A DNA stretch of 64,000 nt from Montifringilla adamsi (GCA_017590115.1 JAGGNK010006892.1:11876429-11940428); one strand, 5' to 3'. Shown: positions 36,041-49,460, numbered from the stretch's first letter. A program made the numbers and translations. Notes: generated from the sequence alone by a model not told the origin.

Positions 36041-37622
36041 GTAATCTATATTGTGATGCCTGAACCTCTGCTGAGAACTTAACTGCTATTGAAGAGCACA
36101 AAGAGGAGGTTTTCTTGGGGTCATGCCAGCTAGACAGAATGCTGCTTGAGTCTTTCTGAAAGAGGAAAGAGTTATTATCAAACATTACACATTGAAATAA
36201 ATGGTCAATAAAAATTCATTGAAATAATGTTTTTACTAACTATTTATGATGTAAAAGGCCTGGTGCTAAATCATACATTAAAATAAAGCTTGTGCAGAGT
36301 TCCCATTTGTTATTGCAAATTTTGTGACAGATGGAAAAACATATCATCAGAGATTGCATTAATGCAATGTGTATTTTTCCAGTGACACTTTGCTTGTACG
36401 CTTACTTGATGGATGGAAGACATTTATTTACAGATGATGCATAACTACCCAACTATCAACATATCTAACTGCCTGTAACATGTCAAAATACAATTATATT
36501 TTTTCATATGTATTTCCACTGCAATACAAGCAGAATGTTCCACAGGCCCCACAGACATAGTAAAAGGCCTATAATAAAAATATAACCCCTCATTTTACTT
36601 ACAAATGCTAATTCTCCTAAAATCATCTCAGAAGTCTCTTTCAAAGCCTAAGGCTGGCATTCAATTCTGATGTTACTGGAGTGGTCTGGGGAACTATATG
36701 CTTCAATCTTTGTGGAGGGAGATTTCCCCCGCCCAGTAAATAACCCACAGGCAGTTCCCAGTTTCTCAGGTCAGTTTTGCACTTTGGGTCAAAAATCTCT
36801 GGTGTTGTGGCGGTGTAAAAAAAGAAACAGTGGCATTAGGAGCAAGAAGACAGTGCTTTCAGTGCCTCCACCCATCACCTCTAATAACTGATATCCATAC
36901 GGAATTAATCACTTAAATCAATGATCCTCATGACCTCTAAGTTCATAATCAGCCACTCAAACTGCACCTATTAAAAAAAGAAGGGGCTTTGTCTGCTAAG
37001 AACACAGTGCTGCTTCACACAGTACTGGTGAGGAATGCCACAGTATTGCCGCATCACTCCCACCTGGCCAGTGCTCACTTCTGAGCAGCTCTGAAGGTTG
37101 CTGTAGATAAAAATGTATTGCCTTAATGTAATATAGATTCACAGACCTAGTCAATGTGATTCTTGCCTTGACCCACTAATTGGTGCACTGCATTTAAGGG
37201 AAAAAAAAGATCTTGGCAGGGAATAGGAAAGTTTTTTCCTAATCAATTAAACTGTGTGTTCATCAAAAACACCAGGGAACTGAGCTGTATCCTTGGGGAG
37301 GGAACTCAAGTGTTGAATTTTGGGTGACATTTTTAAACAGCAAGCACCACAAATTGCAAATCCTGTAGTCTCTTATTTACATAAATAATTGGTGTTTAAT
37401 AATTTTCTGAGAACACTGATCATGCCCAGATGGAGTCACATGTATGCCACCAATATTTTTAAACAGTTGGAAAACAAGGAGAAGCACTGCTCCTGGCTGA
37501 AATATTTGAGCTATTTCTGTCTGAGGTTTGAGCTAACACAGGCATCAGCATAAACTGTGGTGAATCTATGGGCAGTGTAGCCCTACCCAATCCCCTTTCC
37601 TGGACCTCTGCTGTCTTGCAGA
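36041..37622. other. Noncoding DNA, nothing recognised
   Basis: AT-rich with no repeat family recognised. Open frames are under 75 codons and unassigned. Confidence 0.5.
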
Positions 37623-37716
37623 GAAAGGAAAGGAATGGAAAGGAAAGGAAGGGAAAAAAGGAAAGGAAAGGAAAGGAAAGGAAAGGAAAGGAAAGGAAAG
37701 GAAAGGAAAGGAAAAC
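37623..37716 (+). repeat. (AAAGG)n microsatellite
   Basis: About 94 bp of a five-base purine repeat. It is interrupted in its first half (GGAATGG, GGGAAAAAAGG) and pure from about 37660 on. It produces artificial periodic frames on both strands. Confidence 0.95.
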
Positions 37717-39883
37717 TGAGGAGGCACAGCAGCATCCGATTGCGCAGAGCGGGTGGTGTGGGGCAGGTGGGAAGTGAGATTGGTTATGGATGCCTGTGTG
37801 TGGAACAGGTTTGACTCACACTCAGATGAGGTATATCTGTCCATGTGCATCCCTTACTGAGTACACCCTCACCAGCTGTCATGGCAGATGACATGGGGTA
37901 CCAGATGATGACTCATTTTTCCAATTCAGATGACAAATCCCTCCTCCTCTTGACCAACAGAAAGTTTGATTTAAGTCAAAGAGGATGTCCTTTTGAAACT
38001 TTGATGACTTCCAAATTCTATGTGAAGACAAGATTTCTATATAAGCTATATCTTGAAAAAAAAAATACAAAAGCAAATTCATATGGATAAAACCACATAG
38101 AAAATCATTGAAAAGAGAAACACATATACACCTGCAGCATCTCCTTACCTTTCTGAAAGTGTTCTCTAAAGTCCAGGTTTCCATAGTTTTTGCTGTTTTA
38201 ATTATCCATCTGAAGACTTGATGTTTCTTCTTTTCCACAAGGAAGCAAAGATTATAACTCCCAAAATAGCTTTCTACCCATACAATTTGTCCTTATTAGA
38301 TTTCTACCTTCTTTCTTTATATCAAGTGTTTTTTCTGTTGCCCAAGTTTGAAGACTGTTCTCATCTACCCTGTCTCTTAGTCAACTCACAGTTAAGTTAT
38401 ATATACTTGTTTGTTTTTTTATTTAATCCTCCTTTGGTTTCATTTTGCTGGGGCTTGGTGAGAGTAAGTGTTCAGACAAGTTGATTAGAAGACATTTATT
38501 TCACTGTGCTCTGGCTAGTTGGTTTTCTGCTTTTAATGTTGAGGGGATGGGATGACCTGCTGCAAACTAGCTTGGCTTCTGAAAGTGCTGCCATTGCCTT
38601 GTTATAAAGCCAAACAGTCAGCGCCATAAATGTTTTAGAAAAGTAACACAGAAAGCACAAGCAAACAAACATGGCAAGGTACACCAGCTCTGTTATACTT
38701 ACTCCTGGCTCCTGTCCACCAGTCATCCTCCCTTAAGCTGTCCTTCTCTGCCCTGCCAGCTTGACACAGGCACCATTTGCAAAATGCACACTCAGTAGTT
38801 GGCTCATGATACCCATCTATTGATTAGCTGGCTGCTGCCAGGAAGGTCTAATCAAACTTAATTGCAAAAAGGATGTCAGACAGGGCATTAATTTCGAGGT
38901 CTCTCTTCTGCCTTCTTGGTGGTTTTATCAAAATATGAAAGAAATTATTTATTAATTGATGGGAGGTACAGGCAGGAATGAGCCCTCTAACGTCCCTGCA
39001 GTAGTGGACCACGGGATGGGTAGATGTGTTACTGCAGTGAGTTGAGAGGGATTTCTTATGTTCTTAAATGTGAGACATCTGTTCCTGTCAAATGTGGTTG
39101 AAGTTGCCTGACAGCTCCAGAAGTTATAGGGACTGTGGGGGAACTAATGGGAAGAGGGACTGTAAAAGCTTCATTTCCTTAGAAACCAGGCAAAAATATT
39201 CCAACCCATTATCTCTTTATGAATTATTTCTGTAAAGATTGCCCTTTACATGTTTTAAATATCTTACCTACACCAGTAGAAATCTAGCAGTGTACAGGCT
39301 TTTCATAAGCATTCTGATATAATGTCTTGATTTGCTTGAAAAATACAAGAAGCTAAGAATGTACAGATAAATGTGTCAATTGTTTTTTTTTACCTGTCTA
39401 AATCTAAACAGTGCATTTCTCTGTGTAGCAAGCCAACTCTGCCTGCTGTGCAGGCAGAGCACTACTTACAGATGCTCTGCTCTCCCTCCAGGTCACCACA
39501 TCTTCATAAGAAAAGCAAGATTGAAAGAGGTCACCTCTGAGGCTTCATCCCCCAGCAGACCTTTCATACAGCACTGTCAATTGTGGCCAGAAATTGTAAC
39601 AGTCCTCACAGTGCATCAACTCTATAATGTATAGATTCTTCTCATGTGGCAATTCCAGAGCGTTTATTATCTTATTTCTGAAACGAATATTACTGCTGCA
39701 AGACCATAGGAATTGGCTTTTAACCAGAAATCAAGTGCAGCCTCCCTCTGCAGCTTGTGGTGTGTCTGTGGAGATATGCTGTGCATGTAATTAAACCTCA
39801 GGATTCCTTTGTTTTTCCTTTGTTTATCTGACAGGACATGAACAAGCTTTGTGGTTTATACCAGTCTGGTATTTTTGTAATAT
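37717..39883. other. Noncoding DNA; possible conserved block at its centre
   Basis: No mobile element was recognised. The segment 38820-39000 is non-repetitive and has several TAAT-type sites. A 119-codon minus-strand frame (37879-38238) is unassigned and probably chance. Confidence 0.45.
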
Positions 39884-39936
39884 GTTCTTCCAGATGCTTG
39901 TGAGACTTAGCTCAGGTCAGTCAGGGAATCTATCAA
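39884..39936 (+). repeat. Source copy of a 53-bp dispersed direct repeat
   Basis: Identical over 53 bases to 40149-40201, which lies 265 bp downstream. It has no flanking duplication, so it is the likely donor of the templated insertion described there. Confidence 0.95.
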
Positions 39937-40134
39937 ATACATCAAGGTAAATACTGATAAATCCAGACACTTATTATAATTTTATACATTTAGCTTTAGT
40001 AAAATTTCTTCTTTTTATCTTATGACTTTAGGACTTCATATGAAATACAGTAGGGGAAATTTAATCAAACCAGAACTCAATTAACCTAGTTCTAGGTCTG
40101 TATCCTCTTGCTTCTTTTAAAAATTACTAAATGT

Positions 40135-40210
40135 TCAATATTAAAACAGTTCTTCCAGATGCTTGTGAGACTTAGCTCAGGTCAGTCAGGGAATCTATCA
40201 ATATTAAAAC
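40135..40210 (+). repeat. Templated insertion flanked by 13-bp direct repeats
   Basis: TCAATATTAAAAC occurs at 40135-40147 and again at 40198-40210. Between them is a 50-bp insert (40148-40197). Of the insert, 40149-40197 matches 39884-39932 exactly, and identity runs four more bases (TCAA) into the right-hand repeat. A target-site-like duplication, a local template and terminal microhomology fit repair of a staggered break using nearby DNA. Transposition by a known element is unlikely, because the insert has no transposon ends or tail. Confidence 0.85.
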
Positions 40211-40974
40211 TATGCTTGGAGTCTGGGTGATTCTGCAAACTAAAACCTGGGAGATAGGTAATACAAATTTTGAAAGAGAAGACAGATAAAAATTCAGTGG
40301 TGAAAGTGAGACACTGGGAAAACCTGGAAAAAAACAGCACTGAAAAGTGATTAGTCTCTGCTGAGAATTTATAATGGTCATCCTTGTATTTTTTTCAGTC
40401 CAAAAGTATCACTGGCTTTATTTCATCTTTGAAATGTGTTTCAGAAGCATTCATAGTTTTTGTAATATCAAATCCTCAGAGCAGAGGAAGTAGCTCAAAT
40501 CAGTAAGTAATGCTGGTTTCTGCCCTTATGGGCTGAGTAGCTCAGATTCTCATGTGCTATCCTATGACTTTTCACTACATGCAAATACTACTTCAATAAC
40601 AGCAGAGATTTATCCTTGTTTATAGGGTCATTGAGGCTTATGCTTTCCAAGAATATTCATGGTAACAAAGTCCAAATTTGTTTGGTGCAAACCATCACAA
40701 TAATATAAATTGTGATAGAAATAGAAGACATTTCAGTGGTGAGAATAACCAGGGATCTCTGCTCTTCTGTATCTGTAGATTAAGATTAGATCTCTGTTTT
40801 AGAACATATGTTGTATCTTAAATTGAATTTAAAAACCTGAGGGAAAATATTAGTGGGTGAGATTCTTCAGCCTGAGTTTTTTACCTGTGTAGCTTAGTAG
40901 TCTTCAATAACATTTCTGGACCGATGAAAAGTTCTCCTATAATTTAAACAAATTGCTTCTTGGAAGTGCATATG

Positions 40975-41040
40975 GAATAATAGAATATACTGAGTTTGAA
41001 GGGACCTACAAGGATCAAGTTCAACTCCTATTTTGGTCCA
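40975..41040 (-). mobile_element. CR1 LINE 3'-end remnant, antisense
   Basis: The plus-strand text AATAATAGAATATACTGAG, followed by TTTGAAGGGACCTACAAGGA and an AACTCCT block, is close to the reverse complement of a CR1 terminus. The subfamily is the one with an AATATTCTATG-type end. Only about 65 bp are recognisable. Confidence 0.65.
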
Positions 41041-41966
41041 GCAAGATATAAATGTGTGCAGTAGGCAGTTTGCCTGAGGTACTGGTGTTTCAAATAACTG
41101 GATGAGGTTTTTCTCTTCATCATATGGGTGTTTAAATGCACAGCCTGGCACTGCAAAATTAACACAAAATTTTATATTTTAAATTTAAGTATGGCACACC
41201 AATCTGGTTACTGAACTTGTTTAACAATCATAAAAAGAATTTGCGGCATTAAGAATTAAATACATAGCACAAATATTAAATCTTTATGATTTCTGCCTGA
41301 AGTTTAAACTGGTCTTAAAGAAAGATGAAGAGTATTTATTTATTCAGTTAAAATATATTTTTAAAATTGTGTGATAATTACATTAAATACACATTTATTT
41401 ATTATTTAAAAAAATAATTAATATTCAAATGCAGAAATGTATTTCCTAATTTAAAGAAAAAATAGAACTATACTAAAGCTAAAATAAAAATGTATAACAT
41501 AAATCAATGAGTAACCCCCATTCTAAATAGCTCACCATTGCTAAATATTTAAAGATTAAGCCCATTAAAATTATGTTACATGAAAATTAACATGTAATTA
41601 ATGATGAAATAATTATTACTAATTTTTGGACATTGATTATTTTATAACTCAGCTTTGTAATGGCTGTAGTTACTGCTTCTCCTCAGACCAAAAACTTATG
41701 GAAATATCTCACGTGCAAGAGAAGTTATTTGGCAGCAGCTGTAATGCACAGAAATGTTTTCTTAAATTTCTCATTTTATTATGATTTTTTGAAGAAGTGT
41801 TTTTCAAAAATAAAAGTTAGTTTTCTGGCACATATATTTTGATTTGATCCCTTTTCTGCAGTTGTTTCTGCTTCTAGTTTTTAGGAGAGCCAAAATCTTT
41901 TGGATCTGCAGAACTTGAGCTAGAAATTGTAATGAGAATATTTATGTTGAGAAAGCCAACATGCTG
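41041..41966. other. Very AT-rich noncoding DNA
   Basis: From about 41160 to 41660 the sequence is extremely AT-rich, with many TAATTA and ATTTA motifs. No element or gene was recognised. Confidence 0.5.
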
Positions 41967-41967
41967 T

Positions 41968-42043
<76 letters not shown>

Positions 42044-42045
42044 TC
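41967..42045 (+). repeat. (TTCT)n microsatellite, about 20 units
   Basis: 79 bp of an uninterrupted tetranucleotide pyrimidine repeat. The purity suggests it is young and length-variable. Confidence 0.97.
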
Positions 42046-45000
42046 CCTCATTGGTAGATATTTTCTGAAGTATAAGGCCATTTTTTTTATGTCTTACAGC
42101 TCATGGGTAGAACAGCCAAAACACACAGGATAGAAAAATTCTAAGGAATACACTTTAAAAACCATAAAATTCATGCATTTGAATTAAGTCATAATATTCT
42201 GGAAGACTTTTGTTGACTTCAAACAAATTTGACAAGATCTGCCAGTGGCTGGGTATGAATTACTGCACCTTTATTACACAATTGGTCCTTATTTGTTGTC
42301 AAATTCCTTGGAACCCTTCAGTGTCATTACATGTTTTAATGCACAACACAATGCATAAATGTAGGGCATTTATAATTTCTCCTTTCTTCACATTCCTCCA
42401 CTGTGGCACCAAATCTTGGAATCATTCCTACTGAAATTAGGAGAAAATGCCCATGGCTGAAGACTGCAGAGTGCGGCATTATAGGAGCGAAGTCTTGCTT
42501 TCAGAGACATAGTGCTGCTCTGGTGGATCCCAGAAGGCTGACCTGGGCTCTGGCAGATGAAGGCATTGGTGGAGAGGGGAGGAGATGTTTCAGGACTAAG
42601 CTCCATCAGATCCTCTCTTCTCCAGAGGTGCTGGCTCTCATGGCAGACCCCAGCCCAAACATCCTGGGAGGGGTACTTGGCTCTGCGTGGAGGTCAGCTC
42701 GCCTCTGATGGACCAAGGGTGCAGAGCTGCTGGAGATGTAGGATGTGGGATCTCTTTCTCACCACCTTCAGGGCACTGGATAATGGTCCTGCCAACATGA
42801 ATCTTCCTTGATTGTATGAATGGTGTCTCCTGGATTATACTGTAATACTCTCTAAGGTGTAAGGGAACAACTTCTCATTGCTAGATGATCAGGAGAATGC
42901 AGCGTACCCAAACATTGTATGTGAGCTGGTATCTTTTCCAAATGATCACCCAGGAAGAAGAGGATGGGAAAAAAACCCCATTTTTCTCCCAAGGAGAGAG
43001 GAAATATGATTTCAGGATAAAAAGAAAATAGCAACACATATATAGTTAATAAGAACAACAAAGTTAACATAAAGAGCGGTAAAATAAATGTAACACTTTG
43101 ATCTTTCAACAGACTGACTTTTTTATTCAGTAAAATTTGAATATTTAAAAGATAATCTTTCCTAATTAGCTCTTTCTTTAGCCCTTGAATATGAATGTTT
43201 GAATATCTAACGTATGAATATCTAACATTTTCATGCTGGGGAATATAATCCAGTGAGATTCACGTGACTGATAACCCTCTCTGTGTTTCTAAGTGTCTTC
43301 AGCTACACGTGACATTGGGATGAGGTTTGTGCAGTCTGACTCCACCTGAAAATCAGAGGTAGCAGATGCCAGAGAAAACTCTCTATGGTGTTTTATAACT
43401 GGATGGTTTGCCTCAGCAGAGGGAGAATGAAAAAGATATAAAGCAAAGATTGGCATTCACAAATCCCATCGATGATAACAGCAGAACAGCCACGCCTGTG
43501 CTAAAAGGGGAGCATGCCACATCTCTCCACTCAGCCTGAGGTGTCCTGGCAGAAATGGTCTGCAGAGACAGAAGACCCAGTGGCTCTGAGGAAGACTTTT
43601 AAGATATTTGTCATTTCTTCCCCTAGACAAAGGAACTGCTTCTCCATGGTGATTATGAAAACACATGAAAAATGTCAGCATGTATTACTGAGTGGATATT
43701 TTCTATGCCACCATTTCTTATAACAACTAAATGTAATTTTCACATCAATTTATCACTGGGGAGAAAGTCAGTGTTCTTAACTGCAAAATGCTTTGAAAAG
43801 CAATGTTGTATGGGATCCATTAATGCAGGCACAGATTTTGAGCTAGATGCTCAGGCTACTTTTGTGACCCAGAATGGTAGATCTTTCCAGAAAAGGGACT
43901 CCTCCCCATGCCATCCACAACCAGAGGACCCCTTACTCTTCACTGAATTTAAGGGGAACTCAGCCTGCCAGCTCAGACCGGATGCCGAACTTTTTGGCAG
44001 TTAAAGGGAAGCAAGAGAGTCCCACAGATAGTAGGTGGAATAAAAAAGCCTGTGACAGAGATACCAAAGTTTTACAAGGAGACAGAAGCAAGCAGAGTGG
44101 GCTTGCGTAGGCAAGCGTATAGCTTATTCCAGATGGTGTTTTGCTTCAGTAAAAGCTGCAAATTCTCTTAAAGACACTTCTGTGCCCCTCAATGTAGCAT
44201 CTGAACAATTTGCAACTGATGTATTCATAAAATTTATAAAAGACGTTGCTCATACAAAAATGTCATGAGGCACTGGTCTTGGCAGGACAGGAGGAGAATT
44301 GGTGTAGCTGCATTTATAGTGAGAGGGCTTGGGAACACTCAGGAAGTGGTGCTGAGGACTGCAGCTGAGAGTCCCTAAAGGAAGAAGTTAATGTGCTCAC
44401 TGGCCACAAATGCAGCTGCTTCTGGGACCAGCCAACATTCAGGAAAAACCACCAATGAACGTAAAAGACATTCTGGAAAAAATTCCTGGTATTTTCTATT
44501 TCCACAGATTTCTGTGGAAATTACTCTGTCAATGCCTACAATCATTCCTGTCTCAAAAGTGTGTGTATTTGTAGCAAGTGCCTGTGAAGTTTTCATTTGT
44601 TGATTTGTTTGTCTGTTTTTCTCTTTTTAAAAAAATTCCATACTAGAACTATAAACAAGCAGTTTAAGAAGGCAAATAACAGAACAGTCATACAGATACT
44701 CACTCACATTCTCACTCCAAAAACATTTGGCCAGCTAACAGGTGATGTGCCTTGTAAGTATTTTGTTCCCAGAAAATCTGATATCTTGAAAACCACGATA
44801 TCTTGTTCAGTTCTAATCCTGTGTTTCAAATGTGGCAAGAGACTGTGGAAAATACCAAATTATATCCTTCTCCCCCTCTTATTCTTTTAAACAATCCTTC
44901 ATTTATTCAAGCTTTCCAACTCTTTGCATGTAATGATACCATATGGAAGAGAAGTCCAGCACAGACATGGAAATCCTTCTGTCCTTTCTATCCAAATTAA

Positions 45001-46745
45001 AGAAGGTCAAAGGTCCTTCTTCCTAACTAAAAAACCTAGGTAAGCATCTTAAAAAATTATTAGTTACATAATTAAGAATCTACCTTTGCAACCAAAAAAA
45101 AAGATGGTTCTAGAGTCACATCTGAGTTTTTCTGTTAATAAAGAATCTAACCACAAAAATATTGTAATTCTAAATAGAAATTTTGAATAAAAAATAAACA
45201 AATAAACTAAAAATTAGACCTGTTTTTAATTGAACCCCCAAAATGGTAAGGACTAGGGCTGCACAATCATGATCCTTGCGCACAGGGTGCAGGAGAATCA
45301 GCTACATTGGAGATACACAGCTCTGGACTTATGGCCTTGACAGCCTTAGCTTTGACAATAAATTGTCAGGGTGTGATATAAAATGTGTATTTCTACTGAA
45401 ATCAGAGGTGCTCATTGTCCTGTGTGTTATGAGTCATTTCACTTTTGCATAATTTTTTTCTGCTCTTTCTTTGTCTGTCTTCTCTTATACTCCAGACTAA
45501 CCTTAGATTAGACTTTATCTTGATCATGGGTGCTGACATTAGTGCAATAAAGAATAAAAATAGTAAAACAATGTGGTTTTTACACAAAATTGCATGGTTT
45601 CAGACCAATATGATCCACATGTTCTTCAGGCTCCTTATTTTTAAAAACGTGAATAAAACTTTAGTCATCTTGTTATCACAGTTTGTCTTTTAAAAGAATC
45701 AACAGTGAAGTTTCTTTCTGTTATTTCTGGCAAATATGGAGCAAGTGTGACTTGGCTCCCTTAGCCACAAAATCATAACATGAAGAAAACACTCCACAAT
45801 GCAACATTCCTAAGGAGTTACACGTGTCTTTGTCTGACTCTGCCGGCACTGGGCTGTGTCCTTCTTCTGGTTCATCCAAAAGAAAACAAAACAGATCATT
45901 AAAGGTCCATGGTGCTGCAGTAAGGTTTTATTTGTCGTAGGAAGTGTTTATCAAGTACTGCTGCGAAGAGATATTGTTCTCCTTAAAGACAAAAAAGCAG
46001 AGATGACTCTGCTGTATGACTAATAACAGAGTTCTAAGGAGATACTTCAAACTCAATTTATAAAAGCCTTGCAGCTCAAAAGGTGACATGAAAGTTGAAA
46101 AGGATAAAAGAACTGGCATTTTAAAATGAAGTAAGAAAAAGTGCCTTTGATAAAAATGACAGAATAGCAGCAATTTCTGAAACACAGTAATTCTAGCCAA
46201 GTAAAGACGTTGTAGTGGTTATGGATAATAACAGTAGGTTTCAACCACAGAGTCAGTCAGGTGCATATTAAATTGATCAAAATAAACCTCTAATAGTCAC
46301 CTCGGCATGTGACAACTAGAAAATAAATAGAATTAAAATAAAAATGGAGATTCAAATAAGCTTTAAAAAAATAGGAGGCAGAAGAGTATAAATAATGAAG
46401 TTAAAAACAAAACCTAAATAAACTGAGAATAACGGTTGTGTGGGCTTTCATTTTACATATTGCCCTCCTTTGTAAGCCAGAAAAAAAAAAGGAAATAATG
46501 CAGTAATAAGATTTACTAGACTTATCTCACAGGCAAGTTGTAAAGATTCATTAAGCAGTATTCCTATAGTAGTTGAGGATTGAAAACACTATGTAAGCAT
46601 AAATTATAGCCCACTAATCAAGTGGCTGAAATTAAGCCTTTATATCCAGGCAGAAAACTAACGTGGCACTTCAGAAAGGGGAAAAATGATGTTTAAGACA
46701 AAAGGAAAAACTAGATAAAAGGTAAAGAAGATGTCAAGGAGTACC
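42046..46745. other. Noncoding DNA with a GC-richer patch and short open frames
   Basis: 42440-42780 is clearly GC-richer than its surroundings and carries overlapping unassigned frames of 101 and 84 codons. A 15-bp near-duplication lies at 43201-43230. An unassigned 110-codon frame spans 43672-44004. No repeat family was recognised. Confidence 0.45.
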
Positions 46746-46771
46746 AAAAAAAAAAAAAAAAAGAAAAAAAG

Positions 46772-46803
<32 letters not shown>

Positions 46804-46807
46804 AAAA
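46746..46807 (+). repeat. (A6-10 G)n A-rich tract
   Basis: An A-run of about 18 followed by A-runs of 7-10 separated by single G. It behaves as a loose GAAAAAAAA repeat. Confidence 0.9.
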
Positions 46808-49157
46808 GCTTTCACTAGAAAATTAAGACAAAATTCTCTCACCTAGAAGATATAATGGAGGAAGAGTATAAGTGATATTAGTGTCACAGTCTGCTTACTG
46901 CTGAGATTTACTCACTGAACCGAGGTGCCCCAGTCAGGGTCCTAAGCTGGCTTCCAGACAGCTGAGCTGGCAGCTTTAACTTATCTGTTAGCCACCGAAA
47001 CCATCCTGCTGAAGTAAACACCTGAGCTATCTGTCTGTGAGGAGGCAGGAGTGTGTGCTGCTTCCAGAGGGAGAGCCAATCTGCCAGGGTCCATTTAAAA
47101 TTTCAGGTGAAGATTCATTTTGGAGTGGGGGCTGCTTTCCTTTGTCTTTTCCTTATTTAGCTTGTCACTGATGTGTCTGTGTCCTAAAGGCCTCAAGTCT
47201 GATGCCTGGAATTAAATAACACGGTTACTCTCCTCTTAAATGATCACATTAGCAAGCTGTGTAGGTGCTGTGTGTAAACAAGGTCACAGTTTTCCTCAGC
47301 ACTGGTGGCCTCTTTCAGAAACACCTATCAGACCTTGAATTTAGGGCTGGATGACAAGTGAATTTTTCCACCTGCAAGTGTCTATGTTGGCAGTTCAACA
47401 GCAGAGGCACACCTTGAGGATGACAATGTTGAAGTCCATGGTTCATAAAAGACTTGAAACCGTCTTTTCTGGATCTCCAAAGAGTCCTTGACTTTAAATT
47501 TATGTTGATGGGTTACTCTGAAGACATCCCTAATCCTGCTTTAATAAACAAAACTAACTGAAATATCTTACTTTCCTTCTAATATAAGGTATAAACAATT
47601 TTGACAATTTTAACATGAGCATTTAATTATTTTCAAAAACTTACCAGCTTCTGAATGTATTGTGTAAGTGGGGTTTTTTTTTTTTTGCCTCAGTATAAAA
47701 GTCAAGATGAGAAAAAAAGCCTTACATTGTATTAAAGCATTTTGTTCTAGTCATTGTGGCCCCGCAGCAAAACAATGCAGAAAGGAAAATATAAGAGCTA
47801 TAAAAGTACAGTATCTGCCCTTTTATATTAGTTTAAAAGAGAAAGCAAAGAATGAATAATAATAATTTGAAATTATTTACTGAAGCATGCATCATTGCAG
47901 GAGGGATATCTTGGTGTAGAAAAGGAAAACCTGCATGAGCTCAGACTTGCCAGTGGGGTAATGTGGAGAATAACTGTGCAAGCTGGCCCAGCAACCTCTG
48001 GAAATTTTCAGACCAAAACACAGAAGTTACATGAGGAACACACTTATACACCAAGAGAAACAGAGCACAAATGATTGAGCCATCATGGGTTTCCTCATTT
48101 CTAAATACTTACTGCTTTTCTTAAGTTGACTAGTCTTGGTATGGACTCACATCAGCAGGGCCTTATTAAAGCTCTGTGTACATTAGTTAAATCTGCACAG
48201 ACAACAGAACTGCTTCTGTTTGACTGTTTCTGCAGCATGTTCCCATAAAAAGAATGCATGAAAATGTTAATGTGACAGTCCTTCAAGGCAAAGTCTATTT
48301 CATCAGTTAAGAGGAAATCTTTGTGGAATACAACTGGAAGAGATGAATGCGTTTTAATTTTATGAGACTTTCATTATGAAAGGAATTTAAATAATTTAAT
48401 TTGAAAGCTTGTTCTCAAGTGATTTTTTAAAATAGATTTAAGTTTGGGGTTTTTTTGCTTTTTATCACTGAATGTGGCCTAAAAGAAACCTGAAAATAAT
48501 TTCCTCTTACAGACTTCTTTCTCTTCTTCCCACATGGCAAATTTTATTATTTTCCTCCTGTTGTTTCAATGAAGTCAAAGTGATTATGATGATTTTATTT
48601 AAACTTAATATCTCAAACCTCTGTGTAGAGTACCTTATATGCGCCAAAACACTTTTGATCTGATAGCAACAACAATAAAATCATTCTTTTTTGTGCTAGT
48701 TTGTCGTTATGACTTCTTCATGAGAATCACAAAACCAGTGATATTTACACTGTTTCCATAAGTCCAGCGCCCACTATTTGTATTGCTTTAGACCAAAGCA
48801 CATGAGGAACAGAGGGGCTTGTCTCCCTTACAACCCTGTAGAAATGCATTTCTCTGGTTTAATGTGATGGCAACAGTAGGATTTCTGGCTGTGTTACATT
48901 AGTAACACACATGCAGTGAGGAACAGATAATGTGATGTTATCGTGCTGTTCTTGTTACTTGAGCTCTGGGTTCAGTCAGAATACTGATAGTCTTTAATGG
49001 TGAGTGCTGGAAAAATGGAGATTATTCACACCAATTTGGTCTCTGATAGCTTTGTGCATCACTGTCTGAAATTCTGGTCTGATACCGCAACATGTTCAGC
49101 AGCAACAGTCATCTTTTCCCTTTCTTTTACTTATATTCTTTATTTTGCTATTTTTCA
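46808..49157. other. Noncoding DNA, nothing recognised
   Basis: No mobile element was recognised. 47130-47300 is non-repetitive, with a TGTAAACAAGGTCA motif resembling Fox and nuclear-receptor half sites. Open frames are short. Confidence 0.45.
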
Positions 49158-49217
49158 TCTTCTCTTCTCTTCTCTTCTCTTCTCTTCTCTTCTCTTCTCT
49201 TCTCTTCTCTTCTCTTC
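49158..49217 (+). repeat. (TCTTC)12 microsatellite
   Basis: Sixty bases of a pure pentanucleotide repeat, followed by a few degenerate units to about 49230. The long Ser/Leu/Phe periodic frames across it are artefacts. Confidence 0.97.
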
Positions 49218-49460
49218 CCTTCTCCTCTTGTTCTCTTTTTTTCATTACAGGTTTTATATTTCCCTTTATCTATGTGCTTTGAGCTGCTCCATGATGTCAC
49301 TCAAAAGATGAACCCTTGCCAGTACAGACCCAGGAACAGAGAACTGGAGTGCTGGAGTAAGAGAATGGATTTTATGGTGGGATTCTCTTATGCCTGAATT
49401 GCCACTAAAACTTTTCTTTTAGACAAATTCCTAACTACAGACTCTGTTTCCTGATAGACT

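Noticed and set aside
37566..37850. Frames on both strands across the purine repeat
   Set aside because: Their length comes from the (AAAGG)n repeat, which lacks stops in several frames.
37879..38238. 119-codon minus-strand frame
   Set aside because: No family resemblance and within chance length for AT-rich DNA read in six frames.
42403..42811. Two overlapping plus-strand frames in a GC-rich patch
   Set aside because: The frames overlap in different registers and match nothing known. GC-rich DNA has fewer stops.
43672..44004. 110-codon plus-strand frame
   Set aside because: No recognisable motif, domain or splice context. Length is compatible with chance.
48997..49397. Two plus-strand frames of 104 and 101 codons
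   Set aside because: They are extended by the stop-free (TCTTC)n repeat and have periodic Ser/Leu/Phe content. Not genes.
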